Source: Isoptericola peretonis
GTDB lineage: Bacteria; Actinomycetota; Actinomycetes; Actinomycetales; Cellulomonadaceae
Length of the DNA stretch: 64,000 nucleotides
Direction of reading: 5' to 3'
Assembly: GCA_023241745.1 (NCBI GenBank)
Contig: JALQCY010000002.1
Coordinates: 310,001-374,000, forward strand
In this document: positions 1-9,436 of the stretch, piece after piece
Layout: each line of letters begins with the position of its first letter
Position numbering within the stretch: the first letter of the stretch is position 1
Notes under the pieces: model-generated
What the model was told of the DNA's origin: nothing
The model's input: only the letters and a program-made list of their open reading frames with translations
Database searches by the model: none
Made by a program: the position numbers and the translations under genes

Positions 1-592
1 CGTAGCGGAACCCGGGCCGGATCTGCTTGAAGATGCGCGGCACGGTCTCGACGTTGTGCGCCATGACCTCCGGCCGGGACTCGTTCACCTGGTCCAGCAG
101 CTCGGGGATGGCGTTGAAGTCGGGGATGAGCAGCTCGACGCCGGTGCCCGGGTTGAGCGCGTGGATCTGGCGCACGGTCTCGGCGTACAGCCAGGCGCCG
201 CCGTCGGCCAGGTCGTCGCGGGCGACCCCGGTGATCGTCGAGTACTTCAGGCCCATCGTGCGCACGGACTCCGCGACGCGGCGCGGCTCGTCGGCGTCGA
301 AGTCGGCCGGCTTGCCGGTGTCGATCTGGCAGAAGTCGCAGCGGCGGGTGCACTGGTCACCGCCGATGAGGAACGTGGCCTCCCGGTCCTCCCAGCACTC
401 GAAGATGTTGGGACAGCCCGCCTCCTCGCACACCGTGTGCAGGCCCTCGCCCTTCACCAGGCTCTTGAGCTCCCGGTACTCGGGACCCATCGTGGCCTTC
501 GTCTTGATCCACTCGGGCTTCTTCTCGATGGGGGTGGCGGCGTTGCGGGCCTCGACGCGCAGCATGCGGCGGCCCTCGGGTGCGATCGTCAC
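1..592 (-). CDS. lipA: Lipoyl synthase LipA (3' end outside window)
   Basis: Radical-SAM enzyme that inserts two sulfurs into octanoyl groups on lipoyl domains, the last step of lipoate synthesis. About 197 N-terminal residues are visible. The auxiliary-cluster cysteines C55, C60 and C66 and the radical-SAM CX3CX2C set C81, C85, C88 are all present. I start at a GTG preceded by a GGGAGA ribosome-binding site; an ATG nine codons later is less well placed. It follows lipB on the same strand after about 120 bp, so the two genes form a lipoate operon. The 3' end is cut by the window edge. Confidence 0.96.
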   Translation of the reverse strand, partial: MTIAPEGRRMLRVEARNAATPIEKKPEWIKTKATMGPEYRELKSLVKGEGLHTVCEEAGCPNIFECWEDREATFLIGGDQCTRRCDFCQIDTGKPADFDADEPRRVAESVRTMGLKYSTITGVARDDLADGGAWLYAETVRQIHALNPGTGVELLIPDFNAIPELLDQVNESRPEVMAHNVETVPRIFKQIRPGFRY

Positions 593-711
593 GGGTGTCT
601 CCCGGTCGTCGTCGAGCAGGTGGACGCCGGGCGGACCTGGCCTGTGGGGCCTGGCACCGCGCCGGACCTCGTCAGACTACGGGAGGAGCGGTCCGCCCGG
701 CCGGGACGTGC

Positions 712-1389
712 TCACCGTGTGGACGTGACCTCCGCAACACCCGTCAGGACGCCGGACGGGGACGCCGCGGCCCGCAGCGGGTCCAGGTGCCGGGCGAGGG
801 CGTCCACGAGCGGTGCCCGCACGTCGTCGAGCGTGACGACGGCCCCGGTCTCGATCGTCAGCGACGTCACGTCGGCGTCGGTGATGCCGCACGGCACGAT
901 GCGCTCGAAGCGGCTCAGGTCGGGGCAGCAGTTGAGCGCGATGCCGTGCATCGTGACGCCCTTCGCGGTGCGGACCCCGATCGCGCAGACCTTGCGCTCC
1001 CGGCGCTCGGGCTCGGCCGCGAGCCAGACGCCGGTGCGCCCCTCGACGCGGATCGTCGCGACGCCGAGGCCGGCGCACACCTCCATGACGGCCTCCTCGA
1101 GCGCCCGCACGTAGGCGACGACGTCGATCGGTGCGGCGAGCCGCAGGATCGGGTACACCACCTGCTGGCCGGGGCCGTGCCAGGTCACCTTGCCGCCGCG
1201 GTCCACGTCGACCACGGGGGTGCCGTCGGTGGGGCGCTCGTCGCGGTGCGTGCGCCGCCCGGCGGTGTAGACGTCGGGGTGCTCGACGACGATCAGGGTG
1301 TCGGGCCGGTCGCCGGCGACGACGTCGGCGTGCACGCGGCGCTGGAGCTCCCACGCGTCGTGGTAGTCGGTCAGTCCGGGCAGCGTCAT
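712..1389 (-). CDS. lipB: Octanoyl-[ACP]:protein N-octanoyltransferase LipB
   Basis: Moves octanoate from acyl carrier protein to lipoyl domains of E2 and GcvH proteins, giving the substrate of LipA. The 225-residue protein has family-typical length. The catalytic pair is visible as K133 in RKVCAIGV and C167 in IVPCGI, and the [12 protein letters not shown] loop is intact. The ATG start has GGGTGG a few bases upstream. It lies 19 bp after the MarR-family gene and upstream of lipA. The E2 protein encoded further along the window is a probable acceptor. Confidence 0.96.
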   Translation of the reverse strand: MTLPGLTDYHDAWELQRRVHADVVAGDRPDTLIVVEHPDVYTAGRRTHRDERPTDGTPVVDVDRGGKVTWHGPGQQVVYPILRLAAPIDVVAYVRALEEAVMEVCAGLGVATIRVEGRTGVWLAAEPERRERKVCAIGVRTAKGVTMHGIALNCCPDLSRFERIVPCGITDADVTSLTIETGAVVTLDDVRAPLVDALARHLDPLRAAASPSGVLTGVAEVTSTR

Positions 1390-1408
1390 CACGTCCACCC
1401 GGCCGAGG

Positions 1409-1900
1409 CTAGTCTTCGTCGGCCTCGCGCTGCGCGCGCACGAGGGTGACGAGGATCTCACGCAGCGCCGCCACCTGGTCGGCGTCGAGGCCGCGGCCGG
1501 TGAGGTCCTCGGCGGGCTGCAGCCTGCCCGCCTCGGCGGCCGCGCGCCGCCCGGCGTCGGTGACGGTGACGGCACGCCGTCGCCTGTCGCGCGGGTCGTC
1601 GCCGCGGGTGACGTGGCCCGCCCGCTCCAGCCGCGCGACGACCCGGCTCATGGTCTGCTCGGTGACGCCGTTGAGGGCCGCCAGCTCGCGCTGCGTGCGG
1701 GGGCCCGCGAACAGGTGCAGGAGAACGGGGAATCCCGCATGGTTGAGGTCCCACCCGGCGAGGTGCGCGTTCCAGTCGTGCTCGATGCGGCGTACCACGG
1801 TGAACAGCAGCCGGCCGGTGGGCCAGTCGGCGGGCTCGTCGCTCGTCGGGTCGACGCCGTCCGGCCAGGACGGCGCGTCACGCCGTTCGTCGTGCTGCAC
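1409..1900 (-). CDS. MarR-family transcriptional regulator
   Basis: A 163-residue winged helix-turn-helix protein; the wHTH spans about residues 55-115 with the [10 protein letters not shown] wing typical of MarR proteins. The GTG start is chosen because a perfect AGGAGG lies 6 nt upstream; a more distal TTG would begin inside the neighbouring palindrome. It is divergent from the MMPL transporter gene, the usual arrangement for a local repressor of an exporter. The ligand cannot be read from sequence. lipB follows on the same strand and may be co-transcribed. Confidence 0.9.
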   Translation of the reverse strand: MQHDERRDAPSWPDGVDPTSDEPADWPTGRLLFTVVRRIEHDWNAHLAGWDLNHAGFPVLLHLFAGPRTQRELAALNGVTEQTMSRVVARLERAGHVTRGDDPRDRRRRAVTVTDAGRRAAAEAGRLQPAEDLTGRGLDADQVAALREILVTLVRAQREADED

Positions 1901-1931
1901 GTGCGACCTCCTGGAAGGGTCTGCGAGAATA

Positions 1932-1945
1932 CTCAGCATGCTGAG
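1932..1945. promoter_or_regulatory. Perfect 14-bp palindrome, candidate MarR operator
   Basis: CTCAGCATGCTGAG is a perfect palindrome in the marR-mmpL divergent gap. Its centre is the proposed ATG of the transporter gene. MarR dimers bind palindromes of this kind, so autoregulation and mmpL repression from this one site are plausible (inference). Confidence 0.55.
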
Positions 1946-4277
1946 CAATCAAGCGCGGGGCAATCGGGGACGGGGCCTGCTACGGGGCCTCGTCATTCTG
2001 GCAGCGATCGGGGTCTGGCTCGCGATCGGGGCGTTCGGCGGGCAGGCCCAGGGCAGCCTGAGCAGCGTCCAGACGAACGACAACGCGGCGTTCCTGCCGG
2101 CGAGCGCCGAGTCCACGCAGGCCGCCGAGCTGGCCGAGGAGTTCACCGACTCCGAGACGCTGCCCGCCTTGGTCGTCGCGGAGACGTCGGACGGCTCCGC
2201 GCTCACGCGCGAGCAGCTCGCCGACGTGCAGGCGTTCGCCGAGGCGATCCCCGACGCGCCGCTCGAGGGCACGTCGGGCGACGAGCCGCGCACCGTGGGG
2301 GACGTGAGCGTCGCGGACCCGGTGGTCGTCCCGTCCGAGGACGGTCAGGCCGCGCTCGTCGTGGTCTCCCTGGACGCCGCGCAGGCCTCCGAGGACGTCG
2401 GGGCCGAGGAGTCGAGCGTCTCGGAGCTCGCGGTCGGCGCGCTGCGAGCCCTTGCCGCCGCGGACGTGGCCGACGGCGGCCTCGCCGGGACAGGCCTCGA
2501 CGCCTGGGTCACGGGCCCGGCGGGCTTCGTCGCCGACCTCGTGAGCGCGTTCGGCGCCATCGACACCGTCCTGCTGCTCGTCGCGCTCGGCGCAGTCCTC
2601 GTGATCCTCGCGCTGGTCTACCGCTCGCCCGTCCTGCCGTTCGTCGTGATCTTCACGGCGGTGCTCGCGCTGTGCCTCGCGGGGCTCGTCGTCTACCACC
2701 TCGCCGCGAACGACGTCCTGACCCTCAACGGCCAGTCCCAGGGCATCCTGTCGATCCTCGTCGTGGGCGCGTCCGTGGACTACGCCCTCCTGCTCGTGGC
2801 CCGGTACCGCGAGGAGCTGCGGGCCACGGCGTCGCCCTACACCGCGATGCGGCGGGCCGTCCGGGCGTCGATCGAGCCGATCGCGGCCAGCGCCGGCACC
2901 GTGATCGTCGGTCTGCTGTGCCTGCTGCTGTCCGACCTGTCGTCCAACCGCAGCCTCGGGCCCGTCGCCGCGATCGGCATCGTCGCCGCCCTCTTGTCGG
3001 CCATGACGCTGCTGCCCGCGATGCTGCTCGTCGGCGGCCGTCGTGCCCGGTGGGTGTTCTGGCCCCGGGTGCCGCACGCGCTGGGCCGGCACTCCGACGC
3101 GCCCGAGGCCCCGGCCCCCGTCGACCCGACCGCCGAGGCGACGGCCGGCGGCGACGTGCCCGCACCGTCCGCCGACGACTCGCACGTCGACGTCGCGGAC
3201 CACGGCGTCTGGTCGCGGGTCGCCGGGTTCGTCGGCCGCCACGACCGGCTCGTATGGATCGTCACCGCCGTCGTCCTGGCCGGAGGGGCCGCGTTCGTCC
3301 CCACGCTTGACGCGAGCGGCACCGGCGACTCGGAGGTGTTCCTCACGCAGGTCGACTCGGTCGACGGCGAGGAGGTGCTCACCCGCCACTTCGAGGGGGT
3401 CTCGGCCCAGCCGGCGATCGTCGTCGCCCCGGAGGCCGACGCGGACGCCGTCGTCGAGGCCGCCGAGGGCAGCGCCGGGATCACGGCCGCGACGGTCGTC
3501 ACCGACCAGCCCGCGACGGCGCCGGGCATGCCCGCGCAGGGCGACCCGCTCGTCGTCGACGGGCAGGTGCGCGTGGACGTCACCACCGAGGCGCCGTCGG
3601 ACAGCCAGGACGCGGTCGACGCCGTCGCCGACCTGCGCACCGCGGTGCACGACGTGAGCCCGGAGGCCCTGGTCGGCGGGGCGGCCGCCGAGCGGCTGGA
3701 CACCCAGCTCGCCGGGCAGCGCGACCTGCGCGTCATCGTGCCGGTGGTGCTCGCGGTGATCCTGCTGATCCTCGTGCTGCTGCTGCGCTCCGTCCTCGCC
3801 GCCGTGCTGCTCATGGCCGCCAACGTGCTGTCGTTCGGGTTCGCGCTCGGCGTCGCCGCCCTCGTGTTCAACCACGTGCTGGACTTCCCCGGCGCCGACC
3901 CGGCCGTGCCGCTGTACGCCTTCTGCTTCCTCGTGGCGCTGGGGGTCGACTACTCGATCTTCCTCATGACGCGCGTGCGCGAGGAGAGCCTGCGGGTGGG
4001 GACGCGGCCCGGAGTGCTGCGCGGCCTCGCCGTCACCGGCTCGGTCATCACGTCGGCGGGTGTCGTGCTCGCGGCGACGTTCGCCGCGCTCGGCGTGATC
4101 CCGCTGCTGTTCCTCGCCCAGCTGGCCTTCATCGTCGCGTTCGGAGTGCTCGTCGACACCCTCGTGGTGCGCAGCCTGCTCGTGCCGGCGCTCGTGCACG
4201 ACGTCGGCGACCGCGTGTGGTGGCCGTCCCGACTGGGGCGGGCGACGTCGTCCCCGCGTGGCACGCGGGCGGTATAA
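1938..4277 (+). CDS. MMPL/RND-family membrane transporter
   Basis: A 779-residue MMPL-type exporter of the inner membrane. It has one N-terminal helix (about 15-33), an extracytoplasmic domain, a helix bundle, a second extracytoplasmic domain and a second bundle, i.e. two RND halves. Each half carries the proton-relay Asp-Tyr pair: D281-Y282 (GASVDYALLL) and D671-Y672 (GVDYSIFLM). There is no Shine-Dalgarno before the ATG and the start lies inside the palindrome, suggesting a leaderless or very short leader transcript. The substrate is unknown; divergent MarR suggests an export or resistance role. Confidence 0.92.
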   Translation: MLSNQARGNRGRGLLRGLVILAAIGVWLAIGAFGGQAQGSLSSVQTNDNAAFLPASAESTQAAELAEEFTDSETLPALVVAETSDGSALTREQLADVQAFAEAIPDAPLEGTSGDEPRTVGDVSVADPVVVPSEDGQAALVVVSLDAAQASEDVGAEESSVSELAVGALRALAAADVADGGLAGTGLDAWVTGPAGFVADLVSAFGAIDTVLLLVALGAVLVILALVYRSPVLPFVVIFTAVLALCLAGLVVYHLAANDVLTLNGQSQGILSILVVGASVDYALLLVARYREELRATASPYTAMRRAVRASIEPIAASAGTVIVGLLCLLLSDLSSNRSLGPVAAIGIVAALLSAMTLLPAMLLVGGRRARWVFWPRVPHALGRHSDAPEAPAPVDPTAEATAGGDVPAPSADDSHVDVADHGVWSRVAGFVGRHDRLVWIVTAVVLAGGAAFVPTLDASGTGDSEVFLTQVDSVDGEEVLTRHFEGVSAQPAIVVAPEADADAVVEAAEGSAGITAATVVTDQPATAPGMPAQGDPLVVDGQVRVDVTTEAPSDSQDAVDAVADLRTAVHDVSPEALVGGAAAERLDTQLAGQRDLRVIVPVVLAVILLILVLLLRSVLAAVLLMAANVLSFGFALGVAALVFNHVLDFPGADPAVPLYAFCFLVALGVDYSIFLMTRVREESLRVGTRPGVLRGLAVTGSVITSAGVVLAATFAALGVIPLLFLAQLAFIVAFGVLVDTLVVRSLLVPALVHDVGDRVWWPSRLGRATSSPRGTRAV

Positions 4278-4294
4278 GGGCGGCGTCCGGCACC

Positions 4295-5395
4295 ATGGGA
4301 GCCATGGTCACGGACGAGACGGCAGCTGCGGGCGCGACGGACGACGCGACGGCGGTACCGCCGCCGCGCCTGGCGATCGTCGGGTACGGGGGAGCGGGCC
4401 GGGAGATCCACGGCCGGCTGGCCGCCGAGGCGGGGCTGCCCGTGACGGCGGTCGTCACCCGCGACCCCGGCAGGCGCGCGCAGGCGGCCGGGGACTGGCC
4501 CGGCGCCCGCCTCCTGTCCGACCTGGACGCGCTGGTCGCCGCGCGCCGCGCCTACGACCTCGTCGTGGTGGCGAGCCCGACCGCGTTGCATGCCGAGCAC
4601 GCGGCGACGCTCGCCCGCGCCGAGATCCCGTTCGTGCTGGACAAGCCGATCGGTCTCGACGGGCACCAGGCGCGCGCCGTCGTCGAGGAGGCGGCCGCGA
4701 CCGGCACGCCGTTCACGGTGTTCCAGAACCGGCGGTGGGATCCCGAGCAGCTCACCCTCGCGGGCCTGCTCGACGCGGGTGACCTGGGCGACGTGCACAC
4801 GTTCGAGCGCCGGTGGGAGCGCTGGCGCCCCACGCCGCGCCAGCGGTGGAAGGAGAACGACCCGGTGGGCGGCGGCCTGCTGCTCGACCTTGGGCCGCAC
4901 CTGGTCGACTCGGCCACGCAGCTCTTCGGCCCCGTGGAGTCCGTCTGGGCGCAGACCCGCAAGCTCACGACGCCCACCGAGGACGACGTCTTCCTGGTGC
5001 TGCAGCACCAGGCCGGCGGGGGTCGGGCGGCGAGCACGGTCGGCGTCGTGTCCCGGCTGTGGGCGGGCTCCGTCGTGGGCGCGCCGGGCCCGCGCACCCG
5101 CGTGCTGGGATCGGCCGGCGCCTACCTGGTCACGACCTTCGAGCAGGACGCCTCGCCGCTCGAGGTCTTCGACGACGACGCCCCGGAGGGCTCGCTCGGC
5201 TGGTTCACCCGCGGGCGCGACCGCCGGCCGGTCCCGGCGGCGCCGGGCGGGCACGCCGACTTCTACCGGGCCCTGGGACCGTGGCTGCGGGGCGAGGAGG
5301 CGGCTCCCGTCGACCCCGCCGACGCCGTGCGCACCGCGCAGGTGCTGGACGCCGCGCGCGTGTCCGCGCGGGAGGGGCGCCGCGTCGCCCTGTGA
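4295..5395 (+). CDS. Gfo/Idh/MocA-family NAD(P)-dependent oxidoreductase
   Basis: A 366-residue Rossmann oxidoreductase with the dinucleotide-binding GYGGAG near residues 30-35 and the family's EKP-type motif as DKP (K117). A C-terminal alpha/beta domain follows. Family members usually act on sugars, inositols or related polyols; the substrate here cannot be read. Two ATGs (4295 and 4304) fit; I take the first, but neither has a strong Shine-Dalgarno. It begins 18 bp after the transporter stop on the same strand and may be read through from it. Confidence 0.9.
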   Translation: MGAMVTDETAAAGATDDATAVPPPRLAIVGYGGAGREIHGRLAAEAGLPVTAVVTRDPGRRAQAAGDWPGARLLSDLDALVAARRAYDLVVVASPTALHAEHAATLARAEIPFVLDKPIGLDGHQARAVVEEAAATGTPFTVFQNRRWDPEQLTLAGLLDAGDLGDVHTFERRWERWRPTPRQRWKENDPVGGGLLLDLGPHLVDSATQLFGPVESVWAQTRKLTTPTEDDVFLVLQHQAGGGRAASTVGVVSRLWAGSVVGAPGPRTRVLGSAGAYLVTTFEQDASPLEVFDDDAPEGSLGWFTRGRDRRPVPAAPGGHADFYRALGPWLRGEEAAPVDPADAVRTAQVLDAARVSAREGRRVAL

Positions 5396-5465
5396 GGTGA
5401 TCGGCCCCCGGACCGCCTGTGGATGACGCCGGAGGCCGACGTCCGCGAGGGTGTTCGATGGCCTC

Positions 5466-6884
5466 GTGCCTACCCAGTCGCTGCCGATCCCCGTCGACGC
5501 CGGCGCCCGCGAGGCGCTCCTCGAGCGGGTGCGCGCGCTCGCGGACCTGCGGCACCCGTGCCTGGAGCCCGTCGCCGCGCTCGACGTGCGCGACGACGGC
5601 ACGCTGGCCGTCCGGCGCGGCGGGGCCGCCACCGACCTGCCGACGGTGCTCGCCGTGCGGGGCCGGCTCACGTCCCACGAGGCGGCGGGCGTGCTCGTCG
5701 CCGCGGCGCGGGGGCTGGCGGCGCTGCACAGCGAGGGCCTGCGGCAGGGCGGGGTCCGCGCGGAGGACGTGGTCCTCGGCGCGACCGGCGACCCCATGCT
5801 CCGGCCGCGGCTCACCCTCGACGCGTCCGGCGTCGGGCGGCCCGAGAACGCGGACGAGGACGCCGACGACGTGCACGCGCTCGCCACCCTCGTCACCGAG
5901 CTGCTCGGCGACCGCTCCGACGACGACGCGACCGCGTTGCGCGCCGTCCTCGCGGCGGCGGCCGCCCCCGACCCGCGCGTCCGGCCCGAGGCGGGCACCC
6001 TGGCCGCGCAGGCCGACGCCGCCGTGACGCCCGAGCCCGTCCGCCTGCCCGAGCCTGCGGCCCTCGCGGCCGCGGCGCTGGGACGGCGGGCCACGACGCG
6101 CGCCGTCGCGGCGGCGTCCGCCGTGGCGCCCCCGCGACGGCGGGCCGTCCGGCGTCCGGGCGCCGGGCAGGAGGCACCCGCGATCTCGAAGGGCACCCGT
6201 GCCGCCCGGCGCGCAGCCGTGCGCCACGGCTCGCCCCGGCCGCTGTCGGACCGGCGAGGGCCCGCTCGCCGCGCGCCGGCACCCCGCGGGGCGGGCCGGC
6301 GCGCGGGGATGCTCCGCCGGTGGCGCCCGGTGCTCGGCGTGGCGGGTGCGCTCGGGCTCGTGGCGGTGCTGACCGCTGTCGCGGTGCAGGTGCGGCTGCC
6401 CGACGAGCCCCGGGAGGCACCGCCCGCGACGATCGCGCCGCCGGCGGTCGTGGAGGCCGCGCCGGACGCCGTGACCGACCCGACCCAGGACCGAGCGGAT
6501 CCGGCGGGCGCCGCCGCCGAGCTGACCCACCGGCGGATCGCCCTGCTGAGCGGTGGGGCGGCGCCCGGGGACGGGGCGGGCGCCGCCGACGGCCTGGCGG
6601 GAGTCGACGTGCCCGGGTCGCCCGCCCACCGGGCCGACGCCGCGCTGCTCGACGACGTCGCGCAGGCCGGCACGCACGTGCGCGGCGCCGAGGCGCACGT
6701 GGAGGGCGTGCGCACGGAGAGCCGCGACGGCGAGGAGGCCCGGGTCGTGGTGCGGTACGTCGTCGGCGCGCACGAGCAGGAGGCCGCCGACGGCGCCGTC
6801 GTCGTCCCGGAGAGCGCCGTCCGAAGCGCCACGCTCCGCATGGAGTGGACCGCTGACGGCTGGCGGGTCGCCGAGGTCGACTGA
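5466..6884 (+). CDS. Membrane-anchored degenerate protein-kinase-like protein
   Basis: About 472 residues. The first 180 resemble the C-lobe side of a Ser/Thr kinase fold, but the N-lobe lysine and Gly-rich loop are missing. The catalytic-loop region reads GLRQGGVRAEDVVL in place of an HRD...KPEN loop, so catalysis is unlikely. A basic Arg/Pro-rich linker, one transmembrane helix (about 289-310) and a roughly 160-residue extracytoplasmic tail follow. Start choice is open: GTG at 5451 or 5466; the latter has a TTCGAT box 6 nt upstream. It is convergent with sucB. No specific function can be assigned. Confidence 0.72.
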   Translation: MPTQSLPIPVDAGAREALLERVRALADLRHPCLEPVAALDVRDDGTLAVRRGGAATDLPTVLAVRGRLTSHEAAGVLVAAARGLAALHSEGLRQGGVRAEDVVLGATGDPMLRPRLTLDASGVGRPENADEDADDVHALATLVTELLGDRSDDDATALRAVLAAAAAPDPRVRPEAGTLAAQADAAVTPEPVRLPEPAALAAAALGRRATTRAVAAASAVAPPRRRAVRRPGAGQEAPAISKGTRAARRAAVRHGSPRPLSDRRGPARRAPAPRGAGRRAGMLRRWRPVLGVAGALGLVAVLTAVAVQVRLPDEPREAPPATIAPPAVVEAAPDAVTDPTQDRADPAGAAAELTHRRIALLSGGAAPGDGAGAADGLAGVDVPGSPAHRADAALLDDVAQAGTHVRGAEAHVEGVRTESRDGEEARVVVRYVVGAHEQEAADGAVVVPESAVRSATLRMEWTADGWRVAEVD

Positions 6885-6944
6885 CGACGTCGGTCCTCGG
6901 CCGGGTCCGGCCGCGGACGGCGGCATCCTGCCGGTGAACGCACG

Positions 6945-6976
6945 AAGGGCGCCCCGGCCGTGGCCGGGGCGCCCTT
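6945..6976. terminator. Bidirectional hairpin between convergent genes
   Basis: A perfect 15-bp inverted repeat (AAGGGCGCCCCGGCC and its complement) with a 2-nt centre lies between the pseudokinase and sucB stops. The stem begins with AA and ends with TT but has no long U-tract, common in high-GC actinobacteria. Confidence 0.8.
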
Positions 6977-6978
6977 GG

Positions 6979-7020
6979 TACGTCAGGACGACGCGTACGT
7001 CAGGACGACGCGTGCGTCAG
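6979..7020. repeat. 17-bp tandem repeat spanning the sucB stop codon
   Basis: Two exact copies of TACGTCAGGACGACGCG (6979-6995, 6996-7012) are followed by a partial third copy (7013-7020) that contains the sucB stop codon. The array sits directly after the hairpin. Confidence 0.85.
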
Positions 7021-8804
7021 AGGCCGACCTCGGCCTCGAACGCGCCCTCCTCGATGCGTGCCTTGATCGCGGTGAGGAACCGCGCGGCGTCCGCCCCGTC
7101 GACCAGGCGGTGGTCGTAGGACAGGAACAGGTACGCGAACTGGCGGATGGCGATGGTCTCCTCGCCGTCCGGGCCCGTCACGACGGCCGGCTTCTTGGTG
7201 ATGGTGCCGGTGCCGAGGATCGCGACCTGACCGCCCGGGACGATCGGCGTGTCGATGAGCGCGCCGCCCGAGCCGGTGTTCGTGATCGTGAACGTGGCAC
7301 CGGACAGCTCGTCCGGCCCGACCTTGTTGGCCCGCGTGCGGGCGCCGAGGTCGCCGATCTGACGGGCGATACCCGCCAGGTTGAGGTCACCCGCGTTCTT
7401 GATGACCGGGACCACCAGGCCTCGCTCGGTGTCGACGGCGATGCCGACGTTCTCCTGCGGGTGGTAGGTGATCTCGCCCTTGTCCTGGTCGATCGACGCG
7501 TTGATCTTCGGGAACGCCTTGAGCGCCTCGACCGCGGCGAGCGTGTAGAACGGCAGGAAGGTGAGGTTCGCGCCCTCGCGGGCCTTGAACGACTCCTTCG
7601 CCTTGCCGCGCAGCCTGGCCACCTTGGTGACGTCCACCTCGACCACGGTCGTGAGCTGGGCCTGCGTGTGCAGGGCCTCGACCATGCGCTCGGCGACGAT
7701 CTTGCGCAGGCGCGACATCTTCTCCGTGGTGCCGCGCAGCGGGGACACCGGGGGCACGGCGGCCGGCTTCGGGGCCGGGGAAGGCGCCGCGGGGGCTGCC
7801 GCGGCCGGCGCCGGGGCGGCGGCCTTCTCGGCGGCGGCGAGCACGTCCTCCTTGCGGATGCGGCCGCCGACGCCGGTGCCCTGCACCGTCGCCACGTCCA
7901 CGCCCTTCTCCGCGGCGAGCTTGCGCACCAGGGGGGTGAGGTACGAGCCCTTGCTCGCGGCGGCGGCCGGGGCGGCGGGGGCCTCGGGGGCCGGCGCAGC
8001 CGGTGCGGGAGCGGCCGGAGCCTCCGCCTCGGGGGCGGGGGCCGCAGCCGGCTCCTCGGGCTTCGCCGGGGCGCCGACGGGCTCGGGAGCCGGAGCCGGC
8101 TTCGTCTCGGCCGGGGCCGGCGCGGGCTCGGCAGGCGCGCCAGGTGCCGCGGCACCCGAGCCGATGACGGCCAGGACGGCGCCGACCTCGACGGTCGCGT
8201 CCTCCTCCACGAGGAGCTGCTGCACGGTGCCGGCCACGGGGGACGGGATCTCGGTGTCGACCTTGTCGGTCGAGACCTCCAGCAGGGGCTCGTCGACCTC
8301 CACCGAGTCGCCGACGGCCTTGAGCCAACGGGTCACGGTGCCCTCGGTGACGGACTCGCCCAGGGCGGGGAGGGTCACCTCGGTGCCCTCGCCACCGCCG
8401 GCGGCGGGCGCCTCGGCGGCCGGGGCCTCCGCGGCGGGGGCGGGCTCGGCGGGCTGCTCGGCCTGCTGCTCGGCCGGGGCGGCCTGCTGCTCGGGCTGGG
8501 CGGGCGCCTCGGGCTCGGCGGCGGGGGCCTCGGCGGCCGGGGCCGCGTCGCCGCCGCCCGCACCGGAACCGTCACCGACGACGGCGAGGGTGGCGCCGAC
8601 CTCGACGGTCTCGTCCTCCTCGACGAGGATCTGCTCGAGCACGCCGGCGACCGGCGACGGGATCTCCGTGTCGACCTTGTCGGTCGAGACCTCCAGCAGG
8701 GGCTCGTCGACGGCGACGGTGTCGCCGACGGCCTTGAGCCATCGGGTGACGGTGCCCTCGGTGACGGACTCGCCGAGTGCAGGGAGCTGCACGTTCTCAG
8801 ACAT
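7017..8804 (-). CDS. sucB: 2-oxoacid dehydrogenase E2 component, two lipoyl domains
   Basis: Dihydrolipoamide acyltransferase (E2) of the 2-oxoglutarate and/or pyruvate dehydrogenase complex; in mycobacteria the orthologue DlaT serves pyruvate dehydrogenase. The 595-residue protein has two nearly identical lipoyl domains with STDKVDTE lysines K43 and K181, Ala/Pro-rich linkers, a peripheral-subunit-binding domain (about 285-322) and a catalytic domain with DHRLVDG (H565). An AGGAG ribosome-binding site precedes the ATG. Its lipoyl domains are natural substrates of the LipA/LipB encoded nearby. Acyl-group specificity cannot be decided from sequence alone. Confidence 0.93.
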   Translation of the reverse strand: MSENVQLPALGESVTEGTVTRWLKAVGDTVAVDEPLLEVSTDKVDTEIPSPVAGVLEQILVEEDETVEVGATLAVVGDGSGAGGGDAAPAAEAPAAEPEAPAQPEQQAAPAEQQAEQPAEPAPAAEAPAAEAPAAGGGEGTEVTLPALGESVTEGTVTRWLKAVGDSVEVDEPLLEVSTDKVDTEIPSPVAGTVQQLLVEEDATVEVGAVLAVIGSGAAAPGAPAEPAPAPAETKPAPAPEPVGAPAKPEEPAAAPAPEAEAPAAPAPAAPAPEAPAAPAAAASKGSYLTPLVRKLAAEKGVDVATVQGTGVGGRIRKEDVLAAAEKAAAPAPAAAAPAAPSPAPKPAAVPPVSPLRGTTEKMSRLRKIVAERMVEALHTQAQLTTVVEVDVTKVARLRGKAKESFKAREGANLTFLPFYTLAAVEALKAFPKINASIDQDKGEITYHPQENVGIAVDTERGLVVPVIKNAGDLNLAGIARQIGDLGARTRANKVGPDELSGATFTITNTGSGGALIDTPIVPGGQVAILGTGTITKKPAVVTGPDGEETIAIRQFAYLFLSYDHRLVDGADAARFLTAIKARIEEGAFEAEVGL

Positions 8805-9055
8805 GACCTGTGGAGTCTCCTTCGATCAGTGGGTCAGGCGACGTGCCGAGGCGAGCCGGTCCTGCCGGCTCGCGACACCTCTGGTTGCCGCGTTCTGGTC
8901 ACTGCCTGCCATCTTGTCACCTCGACGGGGTCGGCCCCAATCGTTCGGGGCCCCCGGTTGGTGTGACGCTGGGTACACCTGACCGCTCCATGACCTCCAG
9001 GACACCTCCGGTCGGTCTCCAGGACGTCTCCCGACCATGGCACCGGCCGCGGCGG

Positions 9056-9061
9056 TAGTCT
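9056..9061 (+). promoter_or_regulatory. Leaderless-type -10 box (TAGTCT)
   Basis: TAGTCT lies exactly 6 nt before the ATG at 9068, placing the predicted transcription start at or next to the start codon. The rest of the 263-bp gap after sucB shows only a duplicated CTCCAGGAC. Confidence 0.6.
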
Positions 9062-9067
9062 CGCGCC

Positions 9068-9412
9068 ATGTCGCTCAGGACCTCGCTGGGACGCCTGCTG
9101 GGCAGGTCGTCGTCGCCGGCACCCGGTGCGCCGTCGTCCTCGGGATCGCGGGGCGAGACCGTCGCGCACCTGCAGGAGTTCGTCCGGACCCGGGTGGGCG
9201 TGGAGGCGTACGTGGAGCCGCCGAACGCGCAGACCCCGACGACGGTGCTGCTGGTCGCGACGACGGGGGAGTGGACGCGCCGGCGCGTCCCGGACGAGCG
9301 CACGGGGTTCGAGGTGGCGCGGTCGCTCGGCGTTCCCGTCTACAACGTGCGGTTCACCGGGTACCCGCAGCGCATGCGCGACTGGACGTCGGCGCAGCGC
9401 CGCAAGGGCTGA
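9068..9412 (+). CDS. Conserved actinobacterial hypothetical protein
   Basis: A 114-residue soluble protein. After a low-complexity Ser/Pro stretch (about 15-28) comes a compact domain ending in VPVYNVRFTGYPQRMRDW and a basic tail. No catalytic motif or membrane segment is visible and I do not recognise a named family. Translation appears leaderless. It is divergent from sucB and followed 24 bp later by a methyltransferase frame on the same strand. Confidence 0.75.
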   Translation: MSLRTSLGRLLGRSSSPAPGAPSSSGSRGETVAHLQEFVRTRVGVEAYVEPPNAQTPTTVLLVATTGEWTRRRVPDERTGFEVARSLGVPVYNVRFTGYPQRMRDWTSAQRRKG

Positions 9413-9436
9413 GGGGCGACGGGAGCGGGGCGAGCC

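Noticed and set aside
1980..4199. Long open frame antisense to the MMPL gene (about 739 codons)
   Set aside because: Composition is His/Arg/Asp/Gly low-complexity typical of antisense shadows in GC-rich DNA; the sense strand has clear transporter motifs.
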